From the NCBI RefSeq assembly GCF_026151205.1, contig NC_087077.1:9291983-9355982 (forward strand): DNA of 64,000 bases, in the 5' to 3' direction. Position numbers and translations under genes: made by a program. The DNA comes from Bolinopsis microptera (Eukaryota; Ctenophora; Tentaculata; Lobata; Bolinopsidae). A model generated the notes under the pieces. It was not told the origin of the DNA, ran no database searches, and saw only the letters and a list, made by a program, of their open reading frames with translations. This document shows, in pieces, positions 1 to 11,091 of the stretch (within the stretch, counting starts at the first letter, position 1; each line of letters opens with the position of its first letter).

Positions 1-330
1 AATAATTTAACTGAATTCGTAAAAAAATGTGATATAAATCAATCGTACAAAATTTAAAATGTTTGAAAACGTGGTCAAAATGAAATCTACAAAATTGTTA
101 AGTGAACTCACGTGAAAATGTTGAAACGTGTTGCGCTCGCTACACGATTTAAAACTTAGCGCATTCCGTTTAAAACAAAAAATAACTTGTTATTCTTCAA
201 AACTTAAACGTGACAGGGAATCTTTAATAACTTTACGTTTGATCTGGATAATTTAACTGGATTAATGTGTGGTTAGATTTACACATTCAAAATAAAACAA
301 CTGTCATAAAATGTGATAATGAAACGTGTT
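1..330. other. Left flank beyond the Gypsy coding region
   Basis: AT-rich sequence without a coding frame. On the minus strand it lies just downstream of the retrotransposon ORFs, after a purine-rich stretch (335-345) that would suit a polypurine tract. It should therefore hold 3' untranslated or LTR sequence. I found no copy of the bases at 4700-4785, so an LTR pair cannot be shown. Confidence 0.4.
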
Positions 331-966
331 TTATGTTCCTCCCAGTTTGCGGTAACTTAGCCTGTCTGGTGGTTTACTATCACGTGCAAAGTTTGCTGGC
401 AGAAGCAAATTAGGTTGTTGCAATTCATGCTCTCTAACAATGTTAGGTTTCATAGTGCTACGGTTAATTTCTATGGCAAGCTCACGTGGTTTAAGTACAG
501 GTTGTGCAGTGATTATAGGTTCAACGGCTGCCTTATGGTCAGGCTCAGCGGGTAGATTTGGATTATTACCAACTATAATCGAAGTTTCCGGCTCTGTACT
601 CTCAGGTAAGCTAGCTGTCTTCTTGAAATCACCCTCAATAGCTGTAGAGCTCTGCTCATCTCTTATCTCCAGCTCAACTCGTGGTGTATCCGGATCTGTT
701 TGTTGCAACGGTTCTGACACAACAGATCTCTTGATTACCTGGTCCAAATGCTTGCGGTAGACTCCATCAGGTGTCTTGATCAGTAGCACTTTGGTACCTT
801 CCTTACCCTCGATAACACCGTTTCTCCAGCACTTCTTGTTCTCATCATAGAACGATATAGTGTCATCAATCTTCAGATCACGAAGTCTCGATTCAGCAAT
901 CGTGTTCTGATCGTTTAAAGCAACTTTGGCAAACTTACTACTCGAACTCGGGTTTAGAAAACTCAA
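331..966 (-). pseudogene. Gypsy pol C-terminal tail in a shifted frame
   Basis: 211 codons overlapping the end of the integrase frame by 29 bases. The first 90 residues read like the small beta-barrel tail that follows Gypsy integrases (DTISFYDENKKCWRNGVIEG, then KVLLIKTPDGVYRKHLDQVI). The remainder is low-complexity, rich in Glu, Pro and Thr. It is best read as the continuation of pol after a frameshift near 950, not as a separate gene. It ends in the purine-rich bases at 335-345. Confidence 0.6.
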
Positions 967-3202
967 GGCGTTTCTCGTCCGTCGTCCGTCGTTTCATCAT
1001 CGCAACTGCAGGCTCTACTCCGGTAGTGGTGTGTGGTGTGTTGCGGTAGTTAAGCAGCCAATCAGCCAGGTTACACATAACGTCAGGGTTTTTCAAGATC
1101 ATCCGTTTCATAGCTCTTTTAAACAGTCCGACTGCAACTTCTGCTTGTCCATTACTTGCAGGTGAGTAAGCAGGAATAAGCACGTGTCGAATCTGGTTAT
1201 TATTCGTGAATACTTTAAACTCTTCTGAAGTTAAACTCGATCCATTGTCTGATACTAGTATCTTGGGTAGTCCCCAACGGCTGAAGATGTCTCGTAACTC
1301 TTGAATCACTCTCTTACTTGTAATGTTCGTCATTCTAACAACTTCTAACCATTTTGAATACGAACAGATAACTATCAGCCACATAGATCCAAGAAAGGGT
1401 CCACAGAAATCTAGATGAATCCGCTCCCAAGCCTCCATAGTTTTAGCCCATGGGTGTGGTGTAGATCTAGCGGGTTTCTTCTGGTTTAGTTGACATGGTT
1501 CACATAGTTTAACCATTTTCTCGATCTCAGCATCCATGTTTGGCCAATAAACATAGCCTCTCGCTAGTGCTTTGGTCTGTGAAATGCCCATGTGTGTTGC
1601 ATGAAGCATTGAAAGCACGCTCTTTCTCATACTCTCTGGAATAACAACTCGAGATCCCCAGACAATACAGTTTTGGTCTACTGACAACTCGTTTCGACGT
1701 GTGTAAAACGGTTTCAGCTCGACATCAACAGGGGGTTTCTCGTTCCAGCCGTCTTTAACAAACTGTAACACTCGACCAAGTGTCTTGTCTCTTCTCGTGT
1801 GACTAGCTATTAACTCAACGTCAATCAAAGGTTTGTCATCACCGAAGTAGTGCACGCTGAAAACAGTATCTAGAGGTTTCATTTCAAACTCCTCTGTTAA
1901 CTCGTCATCAAACTCTCTCGTCTCTGCCGATGTGTCTAAAGGCAGTGGAAAACGGGAACATAGATCAGCATTACAATGTTTACCAGTGGGTCGAAACTGG
2001 ATCTTGTAAGTGTAACCGCTAAGGAACAATGACCATCGTTGTAAACGACCTGCCACCATGCTAGGAATTCCACGACTAGGGTGAAAGATAGATTCCAGCG
2101 GCTTGTGGTCTGTAACTAGGGTAAACGGTCGTCCAAAAAGATAACGGTGCAGTCTCTTAGTCGCCCAAACTATTGCCAATGCTTCTTTTTCTATCATGGA
2201 ATAGTTTCTCTCAGATTTCGTTCGAGATATATACTCGATCGGTCGCTCTGTCCCATTTTCATCAATATGTGACATAACAGCTCCTAAACCAACGGATGAA
2301 GCGTCCGTGTCAAGCTTTAACTCCAGCTCAGGGTTGTAGACTGTTAGAACCAAGTCAGACGATAACAGTGCTTTTAACTCATCAAAAGCTCTCTTTTCTC
2401 TATCTCCGAAGTGGAAAATACTGTCAGCGGGTCTTAAACGGTTAAGTGGTTCAACAACTGTTGACATGTTGGGAATAAAACGCGAATAGTACTGTGCACC
2501 ACCAAGAAATGATATCATCTCCGCTCTAGTAGTAGGATACGGTGCTCTCACTATGGTTTCAACTTTCGAACTCAGCGGTCTTATCCCGTCAGCAGATACT
2601 TCATGGCCAAGAAATGTCACCTTAGGCTCCATGAAAACACACTTGTCTAGCCGGCATTTGTAGCCTTCATTCTCTAGTGCTGTAATCACCGTTCTCACGT
2701 TCTTCATGTGACTCTCATCATCAGGTCTAGTTATTAGAATGTCGTCAACACGCCATGCTGTGTTCTCTGTCTTTCTCAAGGTATCATCAATCTTGCGTTC
2801 AAATATCGGTCCGGCAGATGAAATACCGAATGGTAGAGAAGTAGGACTGAACAATCCTTTGTGTGTGTTCAAAGTCACAATCTTTTGGTCACATTCTCTC
2901 AACTTCAAACTATTATAAGCGGCTCTGATATCCAGCTTAGTAAACAGTTTACCTCCGACAATCTTACTCAAGCAATCTTCTATCGTAGGAAGTGGGTAAA
3001 TAGCTGTGTCAAGATTAGGATTTACGGTAGTCTTGTAGTCACCACATATATGCGAATCGTACCATCCGCTTTCATGACAGGAACTATGGGTGAAGCCCAG
3101 TCTGAGTGCTCTGTTGGAATCAGCTGTCCATTCTTCACTAACTCGTCTATGGCTTTCCCAACCTTGTCTACGATGGCAAATGGGACCTGCCTTGCCTTGC
3201 AA
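938..3202 (-). pseudogene. Gypsy RT, RNase H and integrase ORF
   Basis: Useful coding begins near 3050; codons between 3202 and 3050 are a shadow of the overlapping gag-protease frame. RT palm motifs are seen (TKLDIRAAYN, LPFGISSAGPIF), but the catalytic box reads WRVDDILI, with arginine where YxDD has tyrosine. RNase H shows LDTDASSVGLGAV, an acidic helix (EKEALAIVWATKRL) and VTDHKPLE. Integrase has an HHCC zinc finger (HATHMG, then CEPCQ) and a D,D-E core (HLDFCGPF, VSDNGSS, SNGQAEVAV). The frame ends at 938 with the rest of the C-terminus in another frame. The missing tyrosine and two frame breaks say the element is dead. Confidence 0.85.
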
Positions 3203-4674
3203 AACTTTGCTCTCGCATCAGGCTTAAATTGTAGACAAGCTTCGAATCCTTTAACAGTTCCAACACCAGGATCGAACACAGGACTGCGGAGTATCTCACT
3301 AACAAATTCATCTCTCTGAAGCTTGGAGACAGCGTAAGATTGCTCAACATCAACAAGTCCTATCACATGATCCAACCAGTCTTTACCAAACATCTGGATG
3401 ATCCACTCTCGACCTAGGAGTGTGGGAAACCGACAATCGACAACATATAGTGGTAAAATCCATTTCTTGCCTCTAAATTCAACGTTTACAAGGGCCTTGC
3501 AGTCAATGCTTTCACAATTAAAATTAGCTACTCGCAATTTCTGGGAACATGGAACAATCTGGCAATCAGTTAGTCCTAGTCTAGCAAAATCAGACTTACT
3601 TATACAGCTTAAAGATGAACCAGTATCTAACTCCATTTTCAAAATCTTATCATTAATCTTAACTTTAAGAAATGGTTTCTGATTACAATCAATACAACTG
3701 GATAAATTACTAACAACTGATGCAGGAAGAGTACCATCGGGAACAGGAATCTGTACTGGAATCTGGACAGGATCAGCCGTCTCCACGCAGTACAACGTTT
3801 TCTCCGACTCTTGATGTGTGTACCCATAATCAGCAGCGCAAGCGTTGCCATCATCATGATCACCAATCCCTTCAACACAATGGGATTGCTTCTTAGCTGA
3901 ACGACAGTTCTTCGCGATATGTCCGGGTTTGCGACAGTTTCTGCAACGAACTTTGCAGTTTTTCGCAACGTGACCACGAACAGTACAACGTGAACAAACA
4001 ATGCTAAGGTCGGCCTTCTGCTGGAACTTAGAGTTTTGAGGTTTTTGAAACTTCCCGGGTTTTTGAACATAGTGTGTTGTGACTGACATTGAACTTTGCA
4101 GAGCGTTCTCCTTCGTCTGAGCTTTATCAAACAGGCTGGCAGACGTGTCGTTGGTAGCAGATTCTGATATGAGTTCAGCACGTATCCTATCAGAGGATAG
4201 TCCAGCCACAAAACGTGTACGCACCATTAAATCAAACAAATCACCGAACTGACAAACATTAGCAGCTTCCTTCAATCGTGACATAAAAGTACATAAGGAT
4301 TCACCAGCAATCTGATTCAACGTCATAAACTTCTGCTGTTGAGCTACAATGTTTGTTTTGGGTGATAACCGATCAACAAGAGTTTTTCTCAGGGTAGCGT
4401 AGTCAGTGTCTTTAATTTCAGCTGGAAATGTAAATGCACGCAACTTCTTCAACGCGTCAGGCCCCAGATTGACTGTTAACAGTGTTCTCATGAGTTCTGC
4501 TTTTTTAGCAGTTTTCTCGTTTGCGTCATCTGGTAACTTATCTGCGTGTGCGAAAATGAACACAGAAGCGGCGTTTTCAAAGATTTCCAGCCACTCTCTG
4601 ACACAATCAGTTTCCTTGGATAAGCGTAAGTTCGAAACCAGACTCGTCGCCATTGTTATGAATCGTTGTGACAA
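3022..4674 (-). pseudogene. Gypsy gag-protease-RT N-terminus ORF
   Basis: 550 codons from ATG at 4674. Residues 1 to about 200 are gag capsid-like. Two CCHC knuckles follow, CSRCTVRGHVAKNC and CRNCRKPGHIAKNC. The protease motif is ELDTGSS, with flap and C-terminal motif LLGREWI. The frame then enters the N-terminus of reverse transcriptase (SDWASPIVPVMKADGTIRI) and is lost a few codons later near 3050, where a run of alternating A and T suggests a two-base slip. RT continues in the next frame. The proteins would make particles and mature the polyprotein in an intact element; here RT cannot be produced from this frame. Confidence 0.8.
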
Positions 4675-4767
4675 GGTAAACGCAAGACTAAAAGCTAAAA
4701 GCTAAACCAAAACCAAAACCCAGGTAGTCATCCTGAATAGTATATCGGTTAATCATACAATAAATTA

Positions 4768-7074
4768 CTAGAATATATAACAATTCCAAAGCAGAGAGTT
4801 ATGGGTTATAACTCCCAAGTCTTTTTCCTGTACAGATTCTGCCAATGTAACTCCATTAAGAGAATAACTTGATCTTGGGTTATCGTTAACATCTAAATGC
4901 ATTACTGAACACTTAGTAGGATTAAACTTTAAAAGCCATTTACTCTCCCACATCTCTAGTTCGTTCAGATCATTAGCTATAGTTTCATGCTCGGAGGCAT
5001 TAGCTATAAGCTTAAGATCATCAGCAAATATTTTAACTTTACTTTTAATGTTATCTGGTAAATCATTAATAAATAACACAAATAGTAATGGTCCAAGGAC
5101 TGATCCCTGGGGAACTCCTGACCATACAATCTTCCACTCTGAAGTTTCACCTTCTACACACACTCTCATAGTTCTATTTGAGATAAAATCTGTAATTACA
5201 TCTAAAACTTTACCAGTTATCCCTAGACTCTCTAGCTTGTTAATCAAGCGATAATGGGGAACAGAATCGAAAGCTTTACTAAAATCAAAATAAAATAAGT
5301 CCACAGGAGCACCTTCATCTATTAAATTAAGTATAGTGTCGAAAGTCTCCAAAAGATTTGACAAACAAGATTTTCCTTTAACAAACCCATGTTGGTCCTT
5401 TGAAATACGGTCTTCTAAAAATTCTAACACATGGGATCTAACAAACTGTTCATAAACTTTACAAAGAATACAAGTAAGAGAAACTGGTCTATAGTTAAGA
5501 GGGTCAGACTTAGAGCCCTTTTTAAAAAGTGCAACTACAGATGCCGACTTCCATACCTCCGGAAGATTTCCAGTATCACTACAGGCACTAAATAATTTAG
5601 TAAGAGCTGTTACAAAACTAGCATCTCCAGCTAGGGACTTAAGCAGCTTTGGATGATGCCCATCTGGGCCAGTGCTTTTAAAAATATTAAGCTTTAATAG
5701 TTCCTTTTTAACATTATCAAAGGTAATAACAATATCAGATATACTATTAGTATTCTTACTATAACTTCTAGGTAATGGGCCGAGTGGCTCATTAACAAAC
5801 ACAGAACTAAAGGCACTTGCAAGTACCTCTGCAGACTCCCCTGCACTAGTTGTCCTTGTACCGTCTTCCTTATCTAAACTTGGTACCGAAGCTTTAACCT
5901 TTCTCTTATTTCTCAAATAAGAATAAAATGATTTACAATTGATCTTTAAATTGGAAGTTATCTTCTTCTCATATCTTATCTTTGCTTTCACTTCCTCATT
6001 CTCATAGATGAGCTGTTTACTACTTGCATGACTAAGATTAACACTAGAAGGTTCAATATCAAATGCAGTCCATGCTTTATCTTTGTTCTTTCTCATGCGC
6101 TTCAATGAGGATGTGTCCCATGGCAGCTTCACAGGTCTGTTGTTTTTATAGACCGAATTAGTCGGTACTATTCCAGCAACAGTCGTAAGTTTGCCATGTA
6201 ACTCATCCCACATAAGCTGAACATCATTAGAGCAACTAAAATCCCAGTTAATATTTTCAATACTAAACTTTAAAATATCATCATTAGTTATTTTACCCCA
6301 TGATGGTTTCAGAATCTTCTCTTTACATTTAATTGAATCTACAGAAACACTTAAATCGACTACCACACTGACATGATCACTTTTGCCAATCGGGGACAGC
6401 ACTGTGCATTTATTAATAAGCGCATCATTGGTGGAAAGTACTTGATCCAGCAGACTCTCTTGGAGTCTATCCTTTACAACCCGTCGCCTAGTTATTTCAG
6501 TAGTAAAATACCAGGACAACCCTGCTTCGTTAAACATATCAATATAGATTTCTTGATTCAAGAATGACTTATTAGTGCTGACCAAACCTCCATTTACACA
6601 ACCAGTCTCCCAAGAGACATCTGGTAAATTAAAGTCTCCTACCAGGAGTGTTTCAAAATCATTATTAACATTACAAATATTTTTAAGAAAAGAAATTAAT
6701 TTTAAATTTTGGTCAGAATTTAAAGATGGTGATCTATAAATACATCCAATACAAAGTTTACCACTTGCAGTATCTATTAACACAGCTAAAGAATCAAGTG
6801 CATTACAACTTTCTTTTACTAATGATGAATTAATATAATTCTTAACATAAATGATGGACCCTCCTCCAGAACTAATATCCTTTTTGGAAGATTCAATTTT
6901 AAAGTCACGGTCTTTTCTAAAAATTGTGTAACCGTCAATTTGAACTTCAGCATCTAAAATATCATTATCAAAATGTGTCTCTGTGACACATATAATATCA
7001 ATGTTCTTGTTTAGCATCAATAAACATTTTACTTCATCTATTTTGTTAAAGAATCCACTAGCATTAGTATACAA
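4768..7074 (-). pseudogene. LINE ORF2: endonuclease and reverse transcriptase
   Basis: 768 open codons. The N-terminal EEP endonuclease is shown by VTETHFDND (catalytic Glu), CIYRSPSLN, LLVGDFNLPDVSW and GKSDHVSVVV (terminal SDH). RT motifs follow in order: KSTGPDGHHPKLLK, YRPVSLTCILCK, DQHGFVKGKSCLSNLL, LFYFDFSKAFDSV, GVPQGSVLGPLLFVLFINDL and KIFADDLKLIA with an intact catalytic ADD. Translation would make the enzyme for target-primed reverse transcription. No ATG opens the frame: the first codons after ORF1 are TTG, so the start is unresolved and stop-reinitiation at the ORF1 stop is possible. The last few residues before the stop at 4768 are not LINE-like and come from the neighbouring Gypsy end. 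Confidence 0.85.
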
Positions 7075-8034
7075 TATGCTTATTCCTTTGCAACTGTAGC
7101 TTCCTTCTCTTCGATCTTCTGACTCTTCTCTGCGTTCTTCTGCTTTTTCCTCTTCTCTGCTTCCTCCCGTGCTTGAAAATTTGCCTTACGGTCAGCTCTG
7201 CACAAATCTTCGTTTATCCAATGACCACTCTTTGACCGGATTCCTCTCCCTCCATTCGTGTAGTACTTTACGTCTTCTACGTCATAGAGTTTGACAATAA
7301 GGGGCCTGCAGTACTCTGGTATGTCTTTATTGACTCTGCCAGCTCTAAAGCAGGACACAATGTCTCCCTTTTCCATCTCAAGTGAGTTGATGCAAAAGTC
7401 GATGTCTTCTTTTTCACGATCTTTGACACTGTTATTGGTGCTTTCCGGTACCTTCAGGATGCAGACATTTTTCTTCTTTCTTTCTCTCTCCACCCTATCT
7501 GCATCAATGTTACGTTGTACCTGCTGGACAACTTCTTTGGTTGTTTCTGAACTTCTTAGGTTTTTCAGAACAGTTTGTTGAGACTTAGCTGTAATATCTG
7601 AATAGAGACTAACAGCTTTTTTCACACTTTTGTCCGTGCTGTTGTTTAGAACTGTTTTTAAGGAGTTCGCCAAAGCTGGTGTGAACTTCTGGAGCTCTTC
7701 TTTGACAATAGCCCTGACAGCTCTCTGGTCATCAGTGTCCTTAACTGTGTGGGGTGCCACAAAGCAAATGGGACACTTCCAGTTAGTCAGATGTCCTAAC
7801 ATATCATCTGTCAACCCAGACAGGCCAACACAACTTGAATGCCAGAACAACTTACAGGCTTCACATTCCACAGATAACTCATCAGCCATAAAGATTTCAC
7901 ATGGGCAGTATTTTTCTTCTGCAGCAGGCGCAGAAACATCCTCAGCTGTTGATTTAGCTTTTGAGGGGCTTATCTTTTCTTCTTTAGCGTCGGCGCCCTC
8001 TCGGGTACATTCTTTTCTTCCATCCCTGAACTCA
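4786..8034 (-). mobile_element. CR1/Jockey-type LINE with PHD-finger ORF1, 3'-truncated
   Basis: A non-LTR retrotransposon on the minus strand: a PHD-finger ORF1 followed directly by an ORF2 with an apurinic-type endonuclease and reverse transcriptase. Its RT C-terminus and 3' UTR are missing. The frame becomes nonsense at about 4785, where the Gypsy element begins, so the most economical reading is that the Gypsy element inserted into it and the LINE 3' end lies beyond the left edge of the window. The PHD ORF1 and EEP endonuclease fit CR1/L2-like families; exact assignment needs a repeat library. Confidence 0.85.
7080..8034 (-). pseudogene. LINE ORF1 with PHD finger and coiled region
   Basis: The first ATG in this frame is at 7889, but the zinc-binding pattern starts earlier. 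A CPC pair sits just upstream of that ATG, then CEAC, FWHSSC and WKCPIC, completing a C4HC3 PHD finger. The frame stays open up to about 8034 without an ATG. An ATG at 8021-8023 lies one base out of frame, so a small indel probably separates the original start from the rest. The C-terminal half is charged, with a Lys/Glu-rich tail. PHD-bearing ORF1 proteins are known from CR1-like elements and are thought to bind the element RNA. The stop is immediately followed by ORF2. Confidence 0.7.
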
Positions 8035-8273
8035 AATTATTTGTTATATAGTAGTGTTGAAAGTATTAAAGACTGAGCCAGTTCTTCTTCCAGTTGATGG
8101 TCTAGAGTTACCATGAACTTACATGAACTTGTCATGTCTAATTTTCAATTAAACTAAGCTCAGTTAATGTAAGAGCCGCTTTAGAAAGCACTGGAGTTTA
8201 TCTCCAGGATTAAATTATATCGAGTTATATGATTTAGCTATAAGGCGGTTTATAAATGTTGTATTTATTATTA
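8035..8273. other. Spacer with TTA-rich end
   Basis: No coding frame. Bases 8259-8280 are a short TTA/ATT repeat at the left edge of the next repeat-derived ORF, a common place for transposon ends. Confidence 0.4.
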
Positions 8274-8280
8274 TTATTTA

Positions 8281-8715
8281 AAGGGAACAGTCCTAGGAGA
8301 TCAAGCCAGGCTGGACATTTCTGCAAGATCGATTTGGAATGCTTCAGAGAGGGCATATTTTGATGTAAGGGTATTTCATGCCCCAGCCCCCTCCAATGCA
8401 AGCAAATCGATCCCAGCAATGTACCTGTCCCATGAAAATGATAAAAAGCGATGTTACAATGCAAGGGTTCTTGAAGTGGAGAAAGGAAGCTTCACACCTT
8501 TAGTGTTCTCGACTTCTGGTGGAATGGGTGGTGAAGCTGAGAGACTGGTCAAGAAGCTGGCCAGTAAGATGGAGTACCACACTGGCCAGAGGTACTCAGA
8601 CGCTGTAGGATACATTAGAAAACGCCTTCGCTTTGAAATCCTTAGAACAACAGCGGTTTCTCTCCGTCGGAGAGAGGTGGAGACAGAGGTGCGAGAAAAA
8701 ACATTGTTGATATAA
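8281..8715 (+). pseudogene. Repeat-associated FDVRVF-type domain, fragment
   Basis: An open frame entering from 8281 without a start (first Met at 8419) and ending at 8715. It reads ARLDISARSIW, then ERAYFDVRVFHAPAPSNAS, KKRCYNARVLEVEKGSFTPL, VFSTSGGMGGEAERLVKKLA and YIRKRLRFEILR. I recognise this as a widely repeated protein module in invertebrate genomes, usually carried by retroelement-like units. The acidic residue within the FDVRVF strand would fit a PD-(D/E)XK-like nuclease fold, but that is inference. The 5' end is cut off at a TTA microsatellite. The frame itself is intact, so it is a recent or selected fragment. No host gene function is claimed. Confidence 0.55.
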
Positions 8716-9061
8716 ACAGTCTAGATCTTAACTTGGAGCCATAAGGCCAAGGGTAATTAATGATCGTTAAGGGATTAAGGGATTCTTTAAGGGTTGATTT
8801 TATATAGGGTCATTGCTATATTATGTGTATATTGTTTGAATAATTTTTATATTTAGAAAAAATAGTATGTGCTATATCGTGATATATTTCTAATTTGTTT
8901 TATACTTGGTGCCTCAATTAATTTTCAAATAATTTCCCGAAATTTTGTTCAGAACCAAAAACCAATTTGAACTTATAAATTATTTGTAAGCTTATATCAT
9001 AAATATATATATATATATATATATAACCTAATATGCCATAAAACGCAAGTTGGATTCGTTG
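8716..9061. other. AT-rich spacer with (AT)n
   Basis: No coding frame. A pure AT dinucleotide run lies at about 9003-9024. Confidence 0.5.
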
Positions 9062-9200
9062 TTAACGGGTGATACTCTTAAAATATTTGTTTCAGGACCG
9101 TCGACGAGTCCAACTCGGCGCACGTCCTAAAAGGTTTTTTAAACCTACAAAATTGTTGACAATCTATATTTGAAACTAATATTTTATCACCTATAGCTAA
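9062..9200. mobile_element. Decayed TTAA-bounded MITE
   Basis: Starts TTAACGGGTGATACTCTTAA and continues with an interior (GACGAGTCCAACTCGGCG) that matches the reverse complement of the better preserved copy at 19372-19546. The far end (near 9200) is strongly diverged but keeps TATTTTATCACC. Confidence 0.65.
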
Positions 9201-9235
9201 GAAACCCTCAACTTCTACGCTTTTATATTTAAGAT

Positions 9236-9610
9236 GCGGCGGAATAACAGTGAACAGGCTGATCAGCGCTTAATTGACGATGTCAATTCATCGCAGCTGA
9301 TCGGCGAGGCACAGAAGCCTCATTGAGTGCGCGGCGCGGCACAGTAACGCATCGCGCTACAAACTGAGCGCCGCCCAGTAAATATTTTTCGAGTATTGCC
9401 TGTTTCGCGTTATATTACTAAATAAATCCCTGCGGCGCTCCTACTAATATATAAATCGCTCGCCCAAATTTTAACAAAATTCTTGTAAAAAGGCCTTGTA
9501 GCGCGATGCGTTACTGTGCCGCGCCGCGCACTCAATGAGGCTTCTCACAGCGACAGTAACGGGAATTCCAATGGTCCAACTCCCAGCTGCTGGGAGTTGA
9601 AACTACCGAA
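9236..9610. repeat. GC-rich element with 48-bp perfect inverted arms
   Basis: Bases 9313-9360 and 9498-9545 are exact reverse complements over 48 bp and are GC-rich in an AT-rich setting. The left part (9268-9300, TTAATTGACGATGTCAATTC) recurs inverted at 18170-18305. A further short hairpin with 10-bp arms (CAACTCCCAG and CTGGGAGTTG) lies at 9577-9599. Perfect arms imply recent origin, gene conversion or a foldback element. Confidence 0.75.
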
Positions 9611-10517
9611 GCGCATTATTATTTGAATTCCATTTGGAGTCAAGCGCTACGTTATACTCAATATGTAGCTCGTTTCAAGGCGAAATTATCATTTGTTCAG
9701 TTTGTCTTTCGATTACGTTGCTACTTCTATTTTAAATCGTGTATGCTAATTTTCTTCATTAATCTTATGAACCAGCTGATTTTCTTAGCAGTACACTAGT
9801 ACGTATTTTTTTAAATGTTATTCTTCCCCAAGGAAGAGTGTTAACTTCAATAATCACAATATCACAACCAAATATTGACCAATACCAATCGTTTAATCGG
9901 TATTTAACTATTATCGGTGTCTTAGTCCCGTTTTACTAAGAGTCTAAGTCGTACTCTCAGCAAATATTAAACAATTGAAACTTAAAAGTACCGTGGCCTT
10001 AATTTTGTACTATCCTAGTCCTTGGTTGTAACTTGTAGGTCTAAAACATAAAACTGCAACTTGGTTGTTAGGAAGAGGTATCAGTAATTTCAAGAATCTA
10101 TCTTTTGAGCTTTAGTTACGTTTCTTCTCAATTTTGATAGAACATGGAACAGTTGTCGTTTTAGAACTAAGAACCTGTTATGTTTTGTAGTAATTAAGCA
10201 ATCATGGGCTGAAACCATTTAATTCATTAATTCCATTTGATCTATTACTCAGCAAATTGAAGGTCAGGAATTTTATCATTTCGATTACATTGGGAACGGT
10301 ACGATTACCAGCTTATTAGGCAAATACAGAAACTCGACTGACTTGTTTGAGTTTGTGTAAGTTAATTCAGTTACTAGAAACTAATGTCCTCTTTTACATG
10401 TCCTGTTTTACATGAACTTCAAAACTTTCAACGCCGGTTTAAACGCTTTTATACAGAAACTGATTTAATCATTAATATATGTACATTGTACATATATATA
10501 ATATATATTTTATAAGG
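9611..10517. other. No gene seen
   Basis: AT-rich sequence without a coding frame or recognisable repeat. Confidence 0.5.
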
Positions 10518-10527
10518 CCCTTATAAT

Positions 10528-10644
10528 AAGGGTAAGGTTGTATCACGTTGCGACCCCCACGGTCGTTTCACTATCGTCCTGACGATACAGGGGGAGCCGC
10601 GCACTTCGTGCGCGGCGGGTCATACAACGTATGACAAGGGTAAG
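10528..10644. repeat. 99-bp cloverleaf-forming insertion with 9-bp direct repeats
   Basis: A GC-rich 99-bp block (10537-10635) is bounded on both sides by AAGGGTAAG (10528-10536 and 10636-10644). Within it GTTGTAT (10537-10543) pairs with ATACAAC (10622-10628). Three hairpins are enclosed: CGACC/GGTCG (10551-10565), TATCGTC/GACGATA (10572-10587) and CCGCGCAC/GTGCGCGG (10597-10615). The layout is a four-way junction like a tRNA cloverleaf. I see no A box or B box and no anticodon-arm geometry, so it is not a tRNA gene. Target-site duplication marks it as an insertion. Confidence 0.75.
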
Positions 10645-11091
10645 TCAAGATCACTGTCCAATTTTGATATTTCAATTTCCAATCATTGATTTATGAAGTA
10701 GCATGGTTGTTGAATGTTGAAATTGGTTTAATATGCTTGTTCGACTATTTAGGTTCTACTTCTGAGCAGCATAGGCCGATCATAACATATTTCCCCAAAA
10801 TATCGTATTTCAATATCATTAATATATGTCATAATCTCAAGAGATACATTACAATGTTACCAGGCCGGCCGTTCGGATTAGTATCCATTATTGCTGAGAT
10901 TAATTATACATGGTGAGTCTTCGAATATTGTAGCGTAGGTAAATTATGTTCTGTTCAGATATATAATACATACAGTGGTTTTCTTGATCATTCAAAACAT
11001 ATTGTGCTATATTAAGCAGTTACATCACTGCTTGGCACTTGGAGTGTAATAACAGCCCCCCCCCCCCACTAATATTTAGCAATAAGAGATG
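10645..11091. other. No gene seen; short poly-C
   Basis: No coding frame with family resemblance. A homopolymer C run lies at about 11056-11068. Confidence 0.5.

Larger units (their letters stand above)
331..4785 (-). mobile_element. Ty3/Gypsy LTR retrotransposon, inactivated
   Basis: Minus-strand order is gag with two CCHC zinc knuckles, aspartic protease, reverse transcriptase, RNase H, integrase and a short C-terminal tail, the Ty3/Gypsy order. Coding potential passes through three frames, with breaks near 3050 (inside RT) and 950 (after integrase). The RT active-site tyrosine is replaced. The right edge is placed near 4785, where a neighbouring LINE reading frame stops making sense and the minus strand reads TGTTATATATTC, a plausible LTR start. 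Only about 110 bp separate this from the gag start, so a full 5' LTR is not present or not recognisable. The clade is uncertain; the single gag-pro frame with paired zinc knuckles is compatible with Mag-like elements. Confidence 0.85.

Noticed and set aside
9100-9135. GTCGACGAGTCC stretch resembling part of a hammerhead ribozyme core
   Set aside because: The full CUGANGA...GAAA core and three stems cannot be completed, and the sequence is the interior of a TTAA MITE.
10537-10635. tRNA gene
   Set aside because: A cloverleaf forms, but there is no A box, B box, anticodon loop or standard arm sizes.
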